This document shows positions 44,964-53,876 of a stretch of 64,000 nt of DNA, piece after piece; positions within the stretch are counted from its first letter, which is position 1, and each line of letters begins with the position of its first letter. The position numbers and the translations under genes were made by a program. The notes below the pieces were generated by a model. That model saw nothing but the letters and a program-made list of their open reading frames with translations. It was not told the DNA's origin and did not search any database. The DNA is from Streptomyces sp. B93. GTDB lineage: Bacteria > Actinomycetota > Actinomycetes > Streptomycetales > Streptomycetaceae. The stretch lies in NCBI RefSeq assembly GCF_018070565.1, contig NZ_JAGPXL010000005.1, positions 124,001-188,000 on the forward strand. The letters are read 5' to 3'.

Positions 44964-45374
44964 TCAGACCTTCCGATAGGTGTACGCGTCCGCCGCCGCG
45001 GCGGCCACCGCGTCCAGGCCGGCCCCCGTGGCCGCCGTGACGACCGCCGCGACCGCGCCCTCCACGAACGGGGCGTCGATCAGACGGGTGCCGTCGGGCA
45101 GTTCGTCGCCCTCGGCGAGCAGGGCCTTGACGGTGAGGACGGCGCTGCCCAGATCGGTCAGGACGGCCACCCCGGCACCCCGGTCGACGGACGCGGCCGC
45201 GGCGGCGACCAGTTCGGCGCTGGTGCCGAGACCACCGCCCTCGGTGCCGCCCGCCGGGGCCACGGGCACCGCGGCGCCCCCGCCCGCCAGCCCCTTCGCC
45301 AGCTCCGCCACCGAGGCGGCCACCTCGGCGCTGTGCGACACCAGCACGATCCCGACCACCTTCTCGTCACTCAC
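44964..45374 (-). CDS. dhaM: PTS-dependent dihydroxyacetone kinase, phosphoryl donor DhaM
   Basis: A 136-residue EIIA-Man-like protein: phosphorylatable His in GIVLVSHSAEVAAS, plus the AVLTDLGSAVLT signature. It receives phosphate from EI/HPr and passes it to DhaL-ADP. Only the EIIA part is present, not the longer EI/HPr fusion. GTG 45374 overlaps the DhaL stop by 8 bp, so the two are co-translated. Confidence 0.93.
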   Translation of the reverse strand: MSDEKVVGIVLVSHSAEVAASVAELAKGLAGGGAAVPVAPAGGTEGGGLGTSAELVAAAAASVDRGAGVAVLTDLGSAVLTVKALLAEGDELPDGTRLIDAPFVEGAVAAVVTAATGAGLDAVAAAAADAYTYRKV

Positions 45375-45966
45375 CGGCGGCCTCCGCGAGAGCGGCGACC
45401 AGCAGCGCGGCCGAGGTCGCGCCCGGGTCCTGGTGCCCGATGCTGCGCTCACCGAGATAACTGGCCCGGCCCTTGCGGGCCTGCAACGGCGTGGTGGCCA
45501 GGGCGCCCTGCTCGGCGGCGGTCCGGGCGGCCCCGAACGACCCACCGAGCGCGTCCACCGCGGGCACCAGCGCGTCGATCATCGTCTTGTCCCCGGGAGC
45601 GGCCCCGCCCAGCTGCATCACCGCGTCCACCCCGGCCCGCAGCGCCTCGGCCAGCCGCGCCTCGTCGACCTCGGCGTCGTCGCCGAGCGCCTTGCCGGTG
45701 CGGCGCAGCAGCGTGCCGTACAGCGGCCCCGAGGCACCGCCGACGGTGGAAATCAACTGCCGCCCGGCGAGGACGAGTACGGCACCCGGGGTCCGCGGGT
45801 CCTCCTTCTCGACCGCCGCCACCACGGCGGTGAACCCCCGTTGCAGATTGCTGCCGTGGTCGGCGTCCCCGATGGGGGAGTCGAGGGCGGTGAGCCGGTC
45901 CGCCTCACGGTCGACGGACGCGGCGGTCGCCGTCATCCAACGGCGGAAGAAATCGGCGTCGAGCAC
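45367..45966 (-). CDS. dhaL: Dihydroxyacetone kinase ADP-binding subunit DhaL
   Basis: A 199-residue helical-barrel subunit: DSPIGDADHGSN carries the Mg-ADP-binding Asp residues, with GGASGPLYGT and GDKTMIDAL later. It transfers phosphate from DhaM to dihydroxyacetone bound by DhaK. GTG 45966 follows AAGGAGA. It is the middle gene of dhaK-dhaL-dhaM. Confidence 0.94.
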   Translation of the reverse strand: MLDADFFRRWMTATAASVDREADRLTALDSPIGDADHGSNLQRGFTAVVAAVEKEDPRTPGAVLVLAGRQLISTVGGASGPLYGTLLRRTGKALGDDAEVDEARLAEALRAGVDAVMQLGGAAPGDKTMIDALVPAVDALGGSFGAARTAAEQGALATTPLQARKGRASYLGERSIGHQDPGATSAALLVAALAEAAGE

Positions 45967-46012
45967 TGGATCTCCTTGCCTGGTAGGTACGTTGCCCGCG
46001 CTGGCCGTCGTG

Positions 46013-47005
46013 TCACATGCCCCAGCGCAGCCCCGCCGTCCGCACCGGAGCGTCCCACAGCCGCAGCAGCTCCTCGTCGATCTGGCAGAGGGTGACGGAG
46101 GCGCCCGCCATGTCGAGCGAGGTGACGTAGTCGCCGACGAGGGTGCGGGCGACGGCGACCCCGCGCTCGGTCAGCACCCGCTGCACCTCGGCGTTGAAGC
46201 CGTACAGCTCCAGCAGCGGCGTGGCCCCCATGCCGTTGACCAGGACGAGGACGGGAGCGCGCGGGTCGAGGTCCTCCAGCACCGCGTTCACCGCGAAGTC
46301 GGCGATCTCGCCCGAGGTCATCATCGGCCGCCGCTCCCGTCCCGGCTCACCGTGGATACCGATGCCCAGCTCCAGTTCACCCGGCGGCAGGTCGAAGGTG
46401 GGCGAGCCCTTGGCGGGCGTCGTGCACGCGCTCAGCGCCACCCCGAAACTCCGGGAACTCTCGTTGACCTGCCGAGCGATCGCCTCCACCCGCTCCAGCG
46501 GCTGCCCCTCCTCCGCCGCGGCCCCCGCGATCTTCTCCACGAACAGCGTGGCCCCCGTCCCGCGCCGCCCGGCCGTGTAGAGACTGTCGGTGACCGCCAC
46601 GTCGTCGTTGACGAGCACCTTGGCGATCTGGATGCCCTCGTCCTCGGCCAGTTCCGCGGCCATGTCGAAGTTGAGCACGTCCCCGGTGTAGTTCTTCACG
46701 ACGAACAGCACTCCGGCCCCGCTGTCCACCGCCGCGGCCGCCCGCACCATCTGGTCCGGCACCGGTGAGGTGAACACCTCACCCGGACAGGCCGCCGACA
46801 ACATCCCCGGCCCCACGAACCCCCCGTGCAACGGCTCGTGCCCCGACCCCCCACCGGACACCAGCCCGACCTTCCCCGCCACGGGCGCGTCCCGCCGTAC
46901 GATCACCCGGTTCTCCACGTCCACGGTCAACTCGGGATGCGCGGCGGCCATTCCCCGCAGGGCGTCGGCCACGACGGTCTCGGGGACGTTGATCAACATC
47001 TTCAC
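46013..47005 (-). CDS. dhaK: Dihydroxyacetone kinase substrate-binding subunit DhaK
   Basis: A 330-residue subunit that binds dihydroxyacetone covalently through His in GIGIHGEPG. The GLVSGGGSGHEPLHGGFVG motif lies near the N-terminus. It is the first gene of the dhaKLM operon, with AGGAGG upstream of ATG 47005. Product: dihydroxyacetone phosphate from glycerol or dihydroxyacetone. Confidence 0.95.
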   Translation of the reverse strand: MKMLINVPETVVADALRGMAAAHPELTVDVENRVIVRRDAPVAGKVGLVSGGGSGHEPLHGGFVGPGMLSAACPGEVFTSPVPDQMVRAAAAVDSGAGVLFVVKNYTGDVLNFDMAAELAEDEGIQIAKVLVNDDVAVTDSLYTAGRRGTGATLFVEKIAGAAAEEGQPLERVEAIARQVNESSRSFGVALSACTTPAKGSPTFDLPPGELELGIGIHGEPGRERRPMMTSGEIADFAVNAVLEDLDPRAPVLVLVNGMGATPLLELYGFNAEVQRVLTERGVAVARTLVGDYVTSLDMAGASVTLCQIDEELLRLWDAPVRTAGLRWGM

Positions 47006-47134
47006 GGGTACCTCCTGAAAGACGGGCAGGTGTTCCTCGGACCTCGGGGCGCTGGCCTGGTGCCAACTGCGGTGGCGGCCCGTCAGGTCCGGCGGGCGAT
47101 CTGTTGTCGGACGGCTGTGACTCCTGCTGACGGC

Positions 47135-47163
47135 AGTATCGACCTTGTGGCAGCGAAGGTCAC
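47135..47163 (-). promoter_or_regulatory. dhaKLM promoter with built-in operator
   Basis: On the minus strand GTGACC (47158-47163) and GATACT (47135-47140) are spaced by exactly 17 nt. The region from 47141 to 47161 is an inverted repeat (GACCTT/AAGGTC around 9 nt) that fills the spacer and touches the -35, suggesting a repressor site. It lies about 130 bp upstream of dhaK. Confidence 0.5.
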
Positions 47164-47260
47164 GCAGTCGGCGCCTGCTCCGGCCCGAGGTGAGGGGCCG
47201 CTGCCACCGCCGGTGAGCCCCGGGACCCGTCGCGACGGGGTGACGGGGATCACAGCAAGG

Positions 47261-47290
47261 GGAAAACCCGCGGCCCGGTTCGGGCGTCTA
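47261..47290 (+). promoter_or_regulatory. ECF-type promoter of the sigma-factor operon
   Basis: GGAAAA (47261-47266) and CGTCTA (47285-47290) are spaced by 18 nt. The pair resembles extracytoplasmic-function promoters, and the predicted start falls on the GTG at 47297, giving a leaderless and autoregulated mRNA. Confidence 0.4.
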
Positions 47291-47296
47291 GCGGGT

Positions 47297-47857
47297 GTGA
47301 GATCAGTCAGAGCAGCGCTGCACGAGTGGGACGAGGAGCGTCTCGTCCGGTCGGTGGCGAGAGGCGACCGGGCCGCGTTCGAGGAGCTGTACCGACGGAC
47401 GTCGCCATGGCTCGCGGTGCGGCTGCGGCGCCGGTGCGCGGACGAGCAGGTCGTCGCGGAGGTCATGCAGGAGACCTACCTGGCGGTGTGGCGTGCGGCG
47501 GGGGCGTTCGCCGGGGCCGCGGCAGGGGGGACGGCGACCGGCTGGCTGTGGACGATCGCGGCGCGCCGTCTGGTGGACGCGTTCCGGCGCAGGGCCCACC
47601 ACGCGGAACCGCCCCCGGCCGCCGGCGTGCCCGAGGCGGCACCGGCCGCCGAGGAGGAGGCGCTCGCGGCGACCGTCGGCGGTGATGTCGGGGACGCGCT
47701 GCGGTGCCTCGCGCCGGAACTGAGACAGGTGTTGCAGGCCTTGGTGCTCGACGGGCTGTCCGTCCGGGAGACCGCGGTCCTGCTCGGGCTGCCCGAGGGC
47801 ACGGTGAAGACCCGTGCCCGCCGGGCCCGGATCGCGATGCGGAGGGCGCTGGCATGA
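47297..47857 (+). CDS. RNA polymerase sigma factor (ECF type)
   Basis: A 186-residue ECF sigma factor. Region 2 is DRAAFEELYRRTSPWLAVRL to EVMQETYLAVWRAAG with the helix before TGWLWTIAARRLVDAFRRR, and region 4 is LRQVLQALVLDGLSVRETAVLLGLPEGTVKTRARRARI. The GTG at 47297 has no ribosome site. It overlaps the zinc-finger gene by ATGA and heads a five-gene operon. Confidence 0.88.
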   Translation: MRSVRAALHEWDEERLVRSVARGDRAAFEELYRRTSPWLAVRLRRRCADEQVVAEVMQETYLAVWRAAGAFAGAAAGGTATGWLWTIAARRLVDAFRRRAHHAEPPPAAGVPEAAPAAEEEALAATVGGDVGDALRCLAPELRQVLQALVLDGLSVRETAVLLGLPEGTVKTRARRARIAMRRALA

Positions 47858-48672
47858 GCGTGGAGCACACGTCGAGGCGGATCATCGAGGGGTACGCGCG
47901 CGGCGGCGCGGACCTCGCCGCCGACGAGGTGTGGGCCGTGGAGGCCCACCTGGAGACGTGCCGGGGATGCCGTGACCGGCTGGCCGCCGCCGTCGACGCC
48001 GGGGTGCCCGCCGTGGCCTCCCTGGTCGACGCCGTGTGGTCCGGCCTGGAACCCCAGCTGGCGGCCACCGCCACGATGCCGCGCCCAAGGCCCTGGTCGG
48101 CGCGTCTGTCGAAGTGGATGACGCCCACGATGGTGCCGTGGCTGGCCATGGTCGTGGGGGTGACGGTGCTGGCCCTGCTGTTCGACCTGGTCGGCACCGG
48201 TACCGGCGAGGTGTCGCTGGTGCTGCTGTTCGCGCCGGTGCTGCCCGTGCTCGGGGTCGCGGCGTCGTGGTCGCGGGGTCTGGACCCGGCGTACGAACTG
48301 ACCGCCTCGGCGCCCCGGGCCGGGCTCCAGCTGGTGCTGCGGCGCACCGCGTCCGTGCTCGCCGTGGTCGTCCCCGCGCTGCTGGTGGGCGGATGGGCGA
48401 CGGGGGTGATGGTGGCCCAGTGGCTGCTGCCCTGCCTGGCCTTCACCGCCACGACGCTGGCGCTCGGCGGGGTCGTCGGCGTGACCCGCGCGGCCGTCGG
48501 ACTGGCCGCCGTGTGGGCCGCCGTGGTGGTCGCGCCGACCCTGGCCACCAGCCGCACCACCTTCGCGCTGCGGACGGGCGGCCTGCCCGTGTGGGCGCTG
48601 ATCCTCGCCCTCGGCATCGGTGTCGTGATCGCCCGCCGGGGCGCGTACGCCGTACTGGGAGCCCATCGATGA
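47854..48672 (+). CDS. Zinc-finger membrane anti-sigma factor
   Basis: A 272-residue protein with an N-terminal HC2-type zinc finger (VEAHLETCRGCRDRL, His-x3-Cys-x2-Cys) followed by an unusual large membrane part with about six helices. The zinc-binding site fits the redox or metal-responsive anti-sigma class (ZAS). It should hold the preceding sigma factor at the membrane, possibly sensing the ABC exporter or its substrate. Confidence 0.85.
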   Translation: MSVEHTSRRIIEGYARGGADLAADEVWAVEAHLETCRGCRDRLAAAVDAGVPAVASLVDAVWSGLEPQLAATATMPRPRPWSARLSKWMTPTMVPWLAMVVGVTVLALLFDLVGTGTGEVSLVLLFAPVLPVLGVAASWSRGLDPAYELTASAPRAGLQLVLRRTASVLAVVVPALLVGGWATGVMVAQWLLPCLAFTATTLALGGVVGVTRAAVGLAAVWAAVVVAPTLATSRTTFALRTGGLPVWALILALGIGVVIARRGAYAVLGAHR

Positions 48673-48692
48673 CCCTCGGAAAGGAACACGAC

Positions 48693-49502
48693 ATGACGCC
48701 CGCGGTGACCGCGGCCGACCTCGCGCCGACGCCCTACGCCTGGGAGATCCGGGCCACCGGGCTGAAGGTCAGGGTCGGCAGGAAACGGATGGCCGTCGAC
48801 GGGCTCGACCTGTCGCTGGGCACCGGCGTGCACGGCCTGCTCGGCCCCAACGGGGCGGGCAAGACCACCCTCATCCGGGCGCTGGCCACCGTGCTGCGCC
48901 CGGCCGACGGCAGCCTGGAGCTGCTCGGTGAGTCCGTCGGCGGCAGGGGTGAGCACCGGGCACTGCGCCGCCGGATCGGCTATCTGCCGCAGGAGTTCGG
49001 CTACTACAAGCGCTTCACCGTGCGTGAGTTCGTCGAGTACATGGCGTGGCTGAAGGAGGTGCCCAAGGCGGACATCCCCGGGTCGGTGCAGCGTGCCGTG
49101 GAGCGCGTGGGGCTGGCCGACCGTGCCGACGAGAGGATGAAGGCCCTGTCGGGCGGCATGGTCCGGCGCGTCGGCATCGCCCAGGCCATTGTGAACGACC
49201 CGTCGATCCTGCTGCTGGACGAGCCCACGGTCGGCCTCGACCCGGCGCAGCGGCTGCGGTTCCGCGAGCTGCTCCAGGAGCTGGGCACGGACACCTGTGT
49301 GGTCGTCTCGACCCATCTGGTGGAGGACGTCGCCGCCGCCTGCACCGATGTGGTGCTCTTCGCCGAAGGGCGGCTGGTCTTCCAGGGCCCGCCGGACGAA
49401 CTGGCCTCGGTGGGCGGCCCGGAGCACGAGGGCGACAGCCCGCTGGAGCGCGGCTACTCGGCCATGCTGCTCAACCCGCGTCAGGGAAGGGGCACCTGGT
49501 GA
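48693..49502 (+). CDS. ABC transporter ATPase
   Basis: A 269-residue ATPase with Walker A GPNGAGKTT, signature LSGGM, Walker B SILLLDEPTVGLDP and the switch His. ATG 48693 is preceded by GGAAAGGA at a good distance; ATG 48669, which overlaps the upstream stop, is the alternative. It works with the two membrane genes behind it, probably as an exporter. Confidence 0.92.
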   Translation: MTPAVTAADLAPTPYAWEIRATGLKVRVGRKRMAVDGLDLSLGTGVHGLLGPNGAGKTTLIRALATVLRPADGSLELLGESVGGRGEHRALRRRIGYLPQEFGYYKRFTVREFVEYMAWLKEVPKADIPGSVQRAVERVGLADRADERMKALSGGMVRRVGIAQAIVNDPSILLLDEPTVGLDPAQRLRFRELLQELGTDTCVVVSTHLVEDVAAACTDVVLFAEGRLVFQGPPDELASVGGPEHEGDSPLERGYSAMLLNPRQGRGTW

Positions 49503-50896
49503 ACCTCCGCGTCCTGCGCATCGAGTTGAGGCGCTCCGTCGCCCCATGGGCGGGCGCCGCCATCCTGACGAGCGCGCTCGCGTTCCTGTATCTGCTGGAC
49601 GCCGGTTGGTGGAGCGGCACCACGGCGTGGACGGCGCAGTGGACGTCCCTGGCCCTGTGGACCCGTGCCCTGCTGTTCTACCTGTGGCCGCTCGCCGTGG
49701 GGCTCGGCGCGCTCCAGGGCCTGCGCGACCACCGCTCGAGGATGTCCGAGCTGCTGACGACCACCTCGCGTCCCGCCTGGCACCGTGCGGCCGCGCTGTC
49801 GGGCACGACGGCGGTCACACTCGCCTCGGCCTTCGCGCTGATCGTCCTCGTCGGCGGGGTCCAAGTGCTGGCCCACACCGAGTACAACCACGTCGGATGG
49901 CTGCCCATCTCCCTGGTGGCGGCACTCTTCCTCATCGCGGGTGCCGTCTTCGGTATGGGCGCCGGGCGGGCACTGCCGTCCGTGCTCACCCCGCCCGCGC
50001 TGACCATGGGCGCGTTCGTGTTCACCGCCCTGATGTACATGTCGTTGGGCCGGACGCCGACGACCACGGCGGAAGGACTCACCAGCACGGAGCCCAACCG
50101 TGTCTCCCTGCTGTCGCCGGGGGTGGAGGAGGTGCGCAACGTGCTCGTCACGCTCTCCGCCTCCGTGCACGTCGGGCAGACGGTCTGGCTGCTCGGCATG
50201 GCCGCGACCGGCTTCGCGCTGCTGGTCGCCGCGACCCCACGCGCCCGGCTGATCGCCGTGACACCCGTCCTGGCGGGCGCGTCGCTCGCCCTGCTCCTCC
50301 TCCCCTCCGACCCACGCCGGATGTACGTCGTCGACGAGGCCGCCGCGGAGCTGGTGTGCGACGGCCCGGTGTGCGTGACCAGGGCGCACCAGGACCGGCT
50401 CGCGGGCCTGGCGGGTCCCGGAAAGGAGGCGCTGCGCCTGTTGCGCGGCGCCCTGGGCGACCGGGCGCCGGTCTCGGTACGGGAGGACACCTCCGTACTC
50501 CCGGACGGCGCCACACCGCGGTGGTCCCCCGGGACCGTGGCCGTCGGCTTCGACGACGACATCATCGCCGCCGCTGACGGCGAGGAGCTGATCCGGGCCC
50601 TGATCGCCAAGGCCATGGTGCCGGGGTGCACTCCCGTCGGCTGGACCAGCGTGGGAGGGGACCTGTACGCGCAGACCGTCGCGGCGGGCTGGGTCCTGGG
50701 CGACTTCAAGCCGCTGCCCGGCACACTGTCGGCGGACCTGCGCCGCGAGGTCGACGCCGAGACCCGCCCGGTGTGGAGGGAACTCAAGGCGCTCCCGCGG
50801 GCGGAGCAGCTCGCCCGGATCAACGCGGCGCGCGCCGCCGGGCACTCCTGCGAGGGCGACGCCTTCGACGCGCTGAACGGCGGTACGTCCCGGTGA
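49499..50896 (+). CDS. ABC transporter membrane protein with extracytoplasmic domain
   Basis: A 465-residue protein with six to seven N-terminal helices (about residues 15-265, for example AFLYLLDAGWW and FALIVLVGGVQVLA) and a C-terminal soluble domain of about 190 residues (from DPRRMYVVDEAAAELVCDG). GTG 49499 overlaps the ATPase stop. The soluble part is not a known binding domain to me. Confidence 0.75.
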   Translation: MNLRVLRIELRRSVAPWAGAAILTSALAFLYLLDAGWWSGTTAWTAQWTSLALWTRALLFYLWPLAVGLGALQGLRDHRSRMSELLTTTSRPAWHRAAALSGTTAVTLASAFALIVLVGGVQVLAHTEYNHVGWLPISLVAALFLIAGAVFGMGAGRALPSVLTPPALTMGAFVFTALMYMSLGRTPTTTAEGLTSTEPNRVSLLSPGVEEVRNVLVTLSASVHVGQTVWLLGMAATGFALLVAATPRARLIAVTPVLAGASLALLLLPSDPRRMYVVDEAAAELVCDGPVCVTRAHQDRLAGLAGPGKEALRLLRGALGDRAPVSVREDTSVLPDGATPRWSPGTVAVGFDDDIIAAADGEELIRALIAKAMVPGCTPVGWTSVGGDLYAQTVAAGWVLGDFKPLPGTLSADLRREVDAETRPVWRELKALPRAEQLARINAARAAGHSCEGDAFDALNGGTSR

Positions 50897-51474
50897 GATG
50901 GCTGGTGCTGTACGCCCGCTCGCGTCACGTACCCGCGACGCTCACCGCCCTGGTGATCAGCGCGGTGGGGGTGTGGGCGCTCACCCGGGACCCGGGTGAG
51001 GGGGCCGGTGATCCACGGCTGCCCGTGCTCTTCCTCGCCGCGGGGGCGATGGCGGCCTCGACCGGACTCGGTGGGCAGGACCTCGACCTGGACCGCACCG
51101 CCGCGATCCGCTGGGTGCCACGCAGGGCGGCGCACGTCCTGCTCGCGGGCTCGGTCGTCGCCGCGGTGCTGCTGACCGTGCGGGCGACGGGCGGGGGCAT
51201 GGTGCCCACCGCGTTCGTCGTCCGGGACAGCGCGGGCCTGATGGGACTGGCCGCCCTGGGCGCGGCGCTCGCGGGCGGCCAGTACGCCTGGACGCTGCCG
51301 TTCGCCTGGCTCTCGCTCTCGTTCATCGCCCCGCCCGCGGCGAGCACGCCGATGGGGGTGGCCACCTGGATGCTGCTGCCACCCGGCACGGCGGCGGGCA
51401 CCTGGACGGCCCTGACCCTGGTGACCGTCGGCACCGCCGCCTACGCGGCGGCGGGACCGAAGCGCAGCCGATGA
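50893..51474 (+). CDS. Small multi-spanning membrane protein
   Basis: A 193-residue protein with five to six predicted helices (ALVISAVGVWALT, LPVLFLAAGAMAAS, HVLLAGSVVAAVLLTV). GTG 50893 overlaps the previous stop (GTGA). It is the last gene of the sigma-anti-sigma-ABC operon and probably the second transmembrane subunit. Confidence 0.75.
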   Translation: MRWLVLYARSRHVPATLTALVISAVGVWALTRDPGEGAGDPRLPVLFLAAGAMAASTGLGGQDLDLDRTAAIRWVPRRAAHVLLAGSVVAAVLLTVRATGGGMVPTAFVVRDSAGLMGLAALGAALAGGQYAWTLPFAWLSLSFIAPPAASTPMGVATWMLLPPGTAAGTWTALTLVTVGTAAYAAAGPKRSR

Positions 51475-51508
51475 CCGGTGGGGTGCTCGGGGAGGAGACG
51501 AGAAGACG

Positions 51509-51910
51509 TCAGGCGGGCAGCTTCGTGTCGATGACGAAGCTGATCTCGACGACCTGGCCGGGCAGGGTCAGCTCGGTGACGCCCACGACCGTGCTGGCCG
51601 GGCGGTGGTCGCCGAAGTACCCGAGGTTGCCCTCGGCGGTCGCCGCGGCGTTCTGCCGCAGGTTCACCACGTACAGGGTCTGCGAGACGACCTGGTTCCG
51701 GGTGGTGCCGTAGTGGTCCAGCACCCTGTCCATGTTGGCGTGGGTCTGCTCGAGCTGCTCCGCGAAGTCGCCCGCGTGGAGGAACTCGCCCGCCTCACCG
51801 AACGCGAGCTGCCCGGAGACGTGGATCAGCTCGCCGGACCTGATCGCCTGCGCGTAGCCGAAGTCGCTCTCGGCGGGCACGTCGTAGCTGAAGACATCAG
51901 GGGTGGCCAA
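51509..51910 (-). CDS. RidA family enamine/imine deaminase
   Basis: A 133-residue trimeric RidA/YjgF-type protein with VSGQLAFG and DRVLDHYGTT...QTLYVVNL and the C-terminal VEISFVIDTKL strand. It hydrolyses reactive enamines from amino-acid metabolism. TTG 51910 is used as start, with an AAGGGCGAG upstream. It is divergent from an HxlR regulator. Confidence 0.88.
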   Translation of the reverse strand: MATPDVFSYDVPAESDFGYAQAIRSGELIHVSGQLAFGEAGEFLHAGDFAEQLEQTHANMDRVLDHYGTTRNQVVSQTLYVVNLRQNAAATAEGNLGYFGDHRPASTVVGVTELTLPGQVVEISFVIDTKLPA

Positions 51911-52012
51911 GGTTCTCGCCCTTCCTTGTTCGCTCTCTTGTGGTTACTCGGGAACTGTAGGAGAGTCTGGGTTGACCTGGAAGAACGCACTTTTCGGTGA
52001 CTGAGGAACCTG

Positions 52013-52396
52013 ATGGTGACCAAGCAACTGCTCAAGGGCCTGCCCGAAGACGCCGACCTGCGGCGCGCGGACTCCCTGGCGCGGGAGATCTTCTCCGACA
52101 TAGCCAACAAGTGGGCGCTCCTGATCATCGAGGCGCTCGGCGAGCGCACCCTGCGCTTCAGCGAGCTGCGGAACGAGGTCGAGGGCGTCAGCCACAAGAT
52201 GCTCACCCAGAACCTGCGCATGCTGGAGCGCAATGGCCTGGTCGACCGGAAGGTGCACCCCACCGTGCCGCCCCGGGTCGAGTACACCCTCACCGAGCCG
52301 GGCCGGGCCCTGCGCACCGCGGTCGACGTCATGTGCGAGTGGACCCACCAGCACCTCGGACACATCGAGGGCGCACGCGGCCGTTTCGAGGGGTAA
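52013..52396 (+). CDS. HxlR family transcriptional regulator
   Basis: A 127-residue winged-helix regulator: IANKWALLIIEALGERTLRFSELRNEVEGVSHKMLTQNLRMLERNG is the typical DNA-binding segment. HxlR proteins often respond to aldehydes or redox stress. It probably controls the divergent RidA gene. ATG 52013 follows GAGGAA. Confidence 0.9.
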   Translation: MVTKQLLKGLPEDADLRRADSLAREIFSDIANKWALLIIEALGERTLRFSELRNEVEGVSHKMLTQNLRMLERNGLVDRKVHPTVPPRVEYTLTEPGRALRTAVDVMCEWTHQHLGHIEGARGRFEG

Positions 52397-52454
52397 AGGG
52401 CACGCCATCTCGGAGCAGCCGGCGGCCTTCCGTGCCGGGCGGCAGGCGAACCCT

Positions 52455-52682
52455 CTACGTGCCTGCCCGGCCCGTCTCCGCGGCGACGACCCGGCGGGCG
52501 GCCTCCGCCTCGGCCGCGGGCGGGGACAGTTCGTCGAGGACGTCCAGTTCGTCGTCCTGCGCCAGCTCGCGTTCCCAGGCCGACGTGAGCCGTTCCTGCC
52601 GGTCGGGGGAGGCCTGCCGTACCGCTTTCCTGTCCTCCGGGGCCAATGCCTGGAGGAAGCGGTCGAAGGAGTCCTGCGTCAT
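52455..52682 (-). CDS. Small hypothetical protein, 75 aa
   Basis: An acidic, helix-rich 75-residue protein (TQDSFDRFLQALAPEDRKAV, RQERLTSAWERELAQ). ATG 52682 follows GAGGAGAAGAGG. Only the shape is visible; I do not recognise a family. Confidence 0.6.
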   Translation of the reverse strand: MTQDSFDRFLQALAPEDRKAVRQASPDRQERLTSAWERELAQDDELDVLDELSPPAAEAEAARRVVAAETGRAGT

Positions 52683-52824
52683 GCTCGCCTCTTCTCCTCG
52701 TCTGCGGCCACCGGTCCGGGCGTGCGACGGCCGGGCCGACCGTCGTCGGGGGACCGGCACGGTCACCACCATCCTGACAGCGCGGGGCGCGGCCCGCCTG
52801 GGCAGACCGCGCCCCGAGCGGCCG

Positions 52825-53760
52825 TCAGCGAGCCACCACGTCCGTCACGCCGCCGGGGCAGGTGTCCACCGTCAGTCTCCAGCCCTCCGTCCGGGCCCCG
52901 GCGAGGAAGGCGCTCTCGTAGAAGGCGAGCACCTCCGCGCGCGGCGAAGCCGCCGTTCGTACCTGCTGGTAGGGCAGCAGCGCGAGGTGGGACCCGTTCT
53001 CCTTGGCCTGCCAGAAGGCCGCGTCGGGCCGCAGCGGCCGTGCGGCCAGGCCCGTCGGCTCCGGCGCGGTGTAGGAGTAGAAGGCCGGCTCGGGGAAGGA
53101 CGGATCGCCGAACCAGAATCCCGAACTGATCACCTCGCGCGAGTACGCCTCCCTCGTCACCGGGTCGACCTCCGGCGGGTGGGTCACGACCGTGTCGGAG
53201 AACCTGGTCACCGCGATGTCGAAGGTGTGCCAGAAGTGGTGCACGGGGCTCGTCTTGCCCGCCCACCGCGCGGCGTACTCCTCCAGTACGAGGTTGACCT
53301 GCGACAGGACGACCCAGTACCGGTGGGCCGCCTCGGGGTCGTAGGTGCAGTGCTCCTCGTCCTCACCGAAGGGGCGTTGTGCGTCCGGCAGGTCGAAGGG
53401 GTAGGGACGGTTGACGCGCGCGTCCACGCCGAGCTGGGCGAGCGCGTCCGTCAACCGCCCGTAGAAGGCCGCCACCGACAGGCCGTGCAGGGGGAACGAG
53501 ACCTCGGGTCCCGCGCTGCCGGTGACGACGAGGCGGTGGCCGGTGAAGTCGAAGTCGACGCAGAAGAAGTTCCCCTGGTCGGTCAGGCCCATCGGCCGGG
53601 TCGTGATGCCCCGCCCGGTGAGATGGAAGGGGACGTTCCACCAGTGGTTGCGGCGGGGTGACGCGGCGAGTCGCAGCTTGCCGACGACCTGGGCGAACCG
53701 GTGCAGTGTCTCCCTGGTCGCGGTCCAGTCGGCGTAGGGCATCGAGGGGAAGAGTTCCAC
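52825..53760 (-). CDS. DUF5996 family protein
   Basis: A 311-residue soluble protein matching the DUF5996 family by its opening MPYADWTATRETLHRFAQVVGK and the LRLAASPRRNHWWNVPFHLT segment; several conserved His and Trp follow. GTG 53760 has GGAGG a few nt upstream and is preferred to the GTG at 53778. No reaction is known for the family. Confidence 0.75.
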   Translation of the reverse strand: MELFPSMPYADWTATRETLHRFAQVVGKLRLAASPRRNHWWNVPFHLTGRGITTRPMGLTDQGNFFCVDFDFTGHRLVVTGSAGPEVSFPLHGLSVAAFYGRLTDALAQLGVDARVNRPYPFDLPDAQRPFGEDEEHCTYDPEAAHRYWVVLSQVNLVLEEYAARWAGKTSPVHHFWHTFDIAVTRFSDTVVTHPPEVDPVTREAYSREVISSGFWFGDPSFPEPAFYSYTAPEPTGLAARPLRPDAAFWQAKENGSHLALLPYQQVRTAASPRAEVLAFYESAFLAGARTEGWRLTVDTCPGGVTDVVAR

Positions 53761-53840
53761 AGCGCCTCCAAAGGCCACCGTCCCGAGGCGCCCGCCGGAC
53801 AGGCGCCGACGTATGGCGGGGTCATCAGGGGCAAAGTATC

Positions 53841-53860
53841 AAAAAGGGCATATGTGGCCC
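53841..53860 (-). terminator. Intrinsic terminator of the mannosyltransferase operon
   Basis: On the minus strand GGGC and GCCC pair around a short loop and run into five T residues (53841-53845), directly after the mannosyltransferase stop. A T-tract is rare in this genus. The stem is short. Confidence 0.5.
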
Positions 53861-53876
53861 ATGCTGAGGTGCTCGG

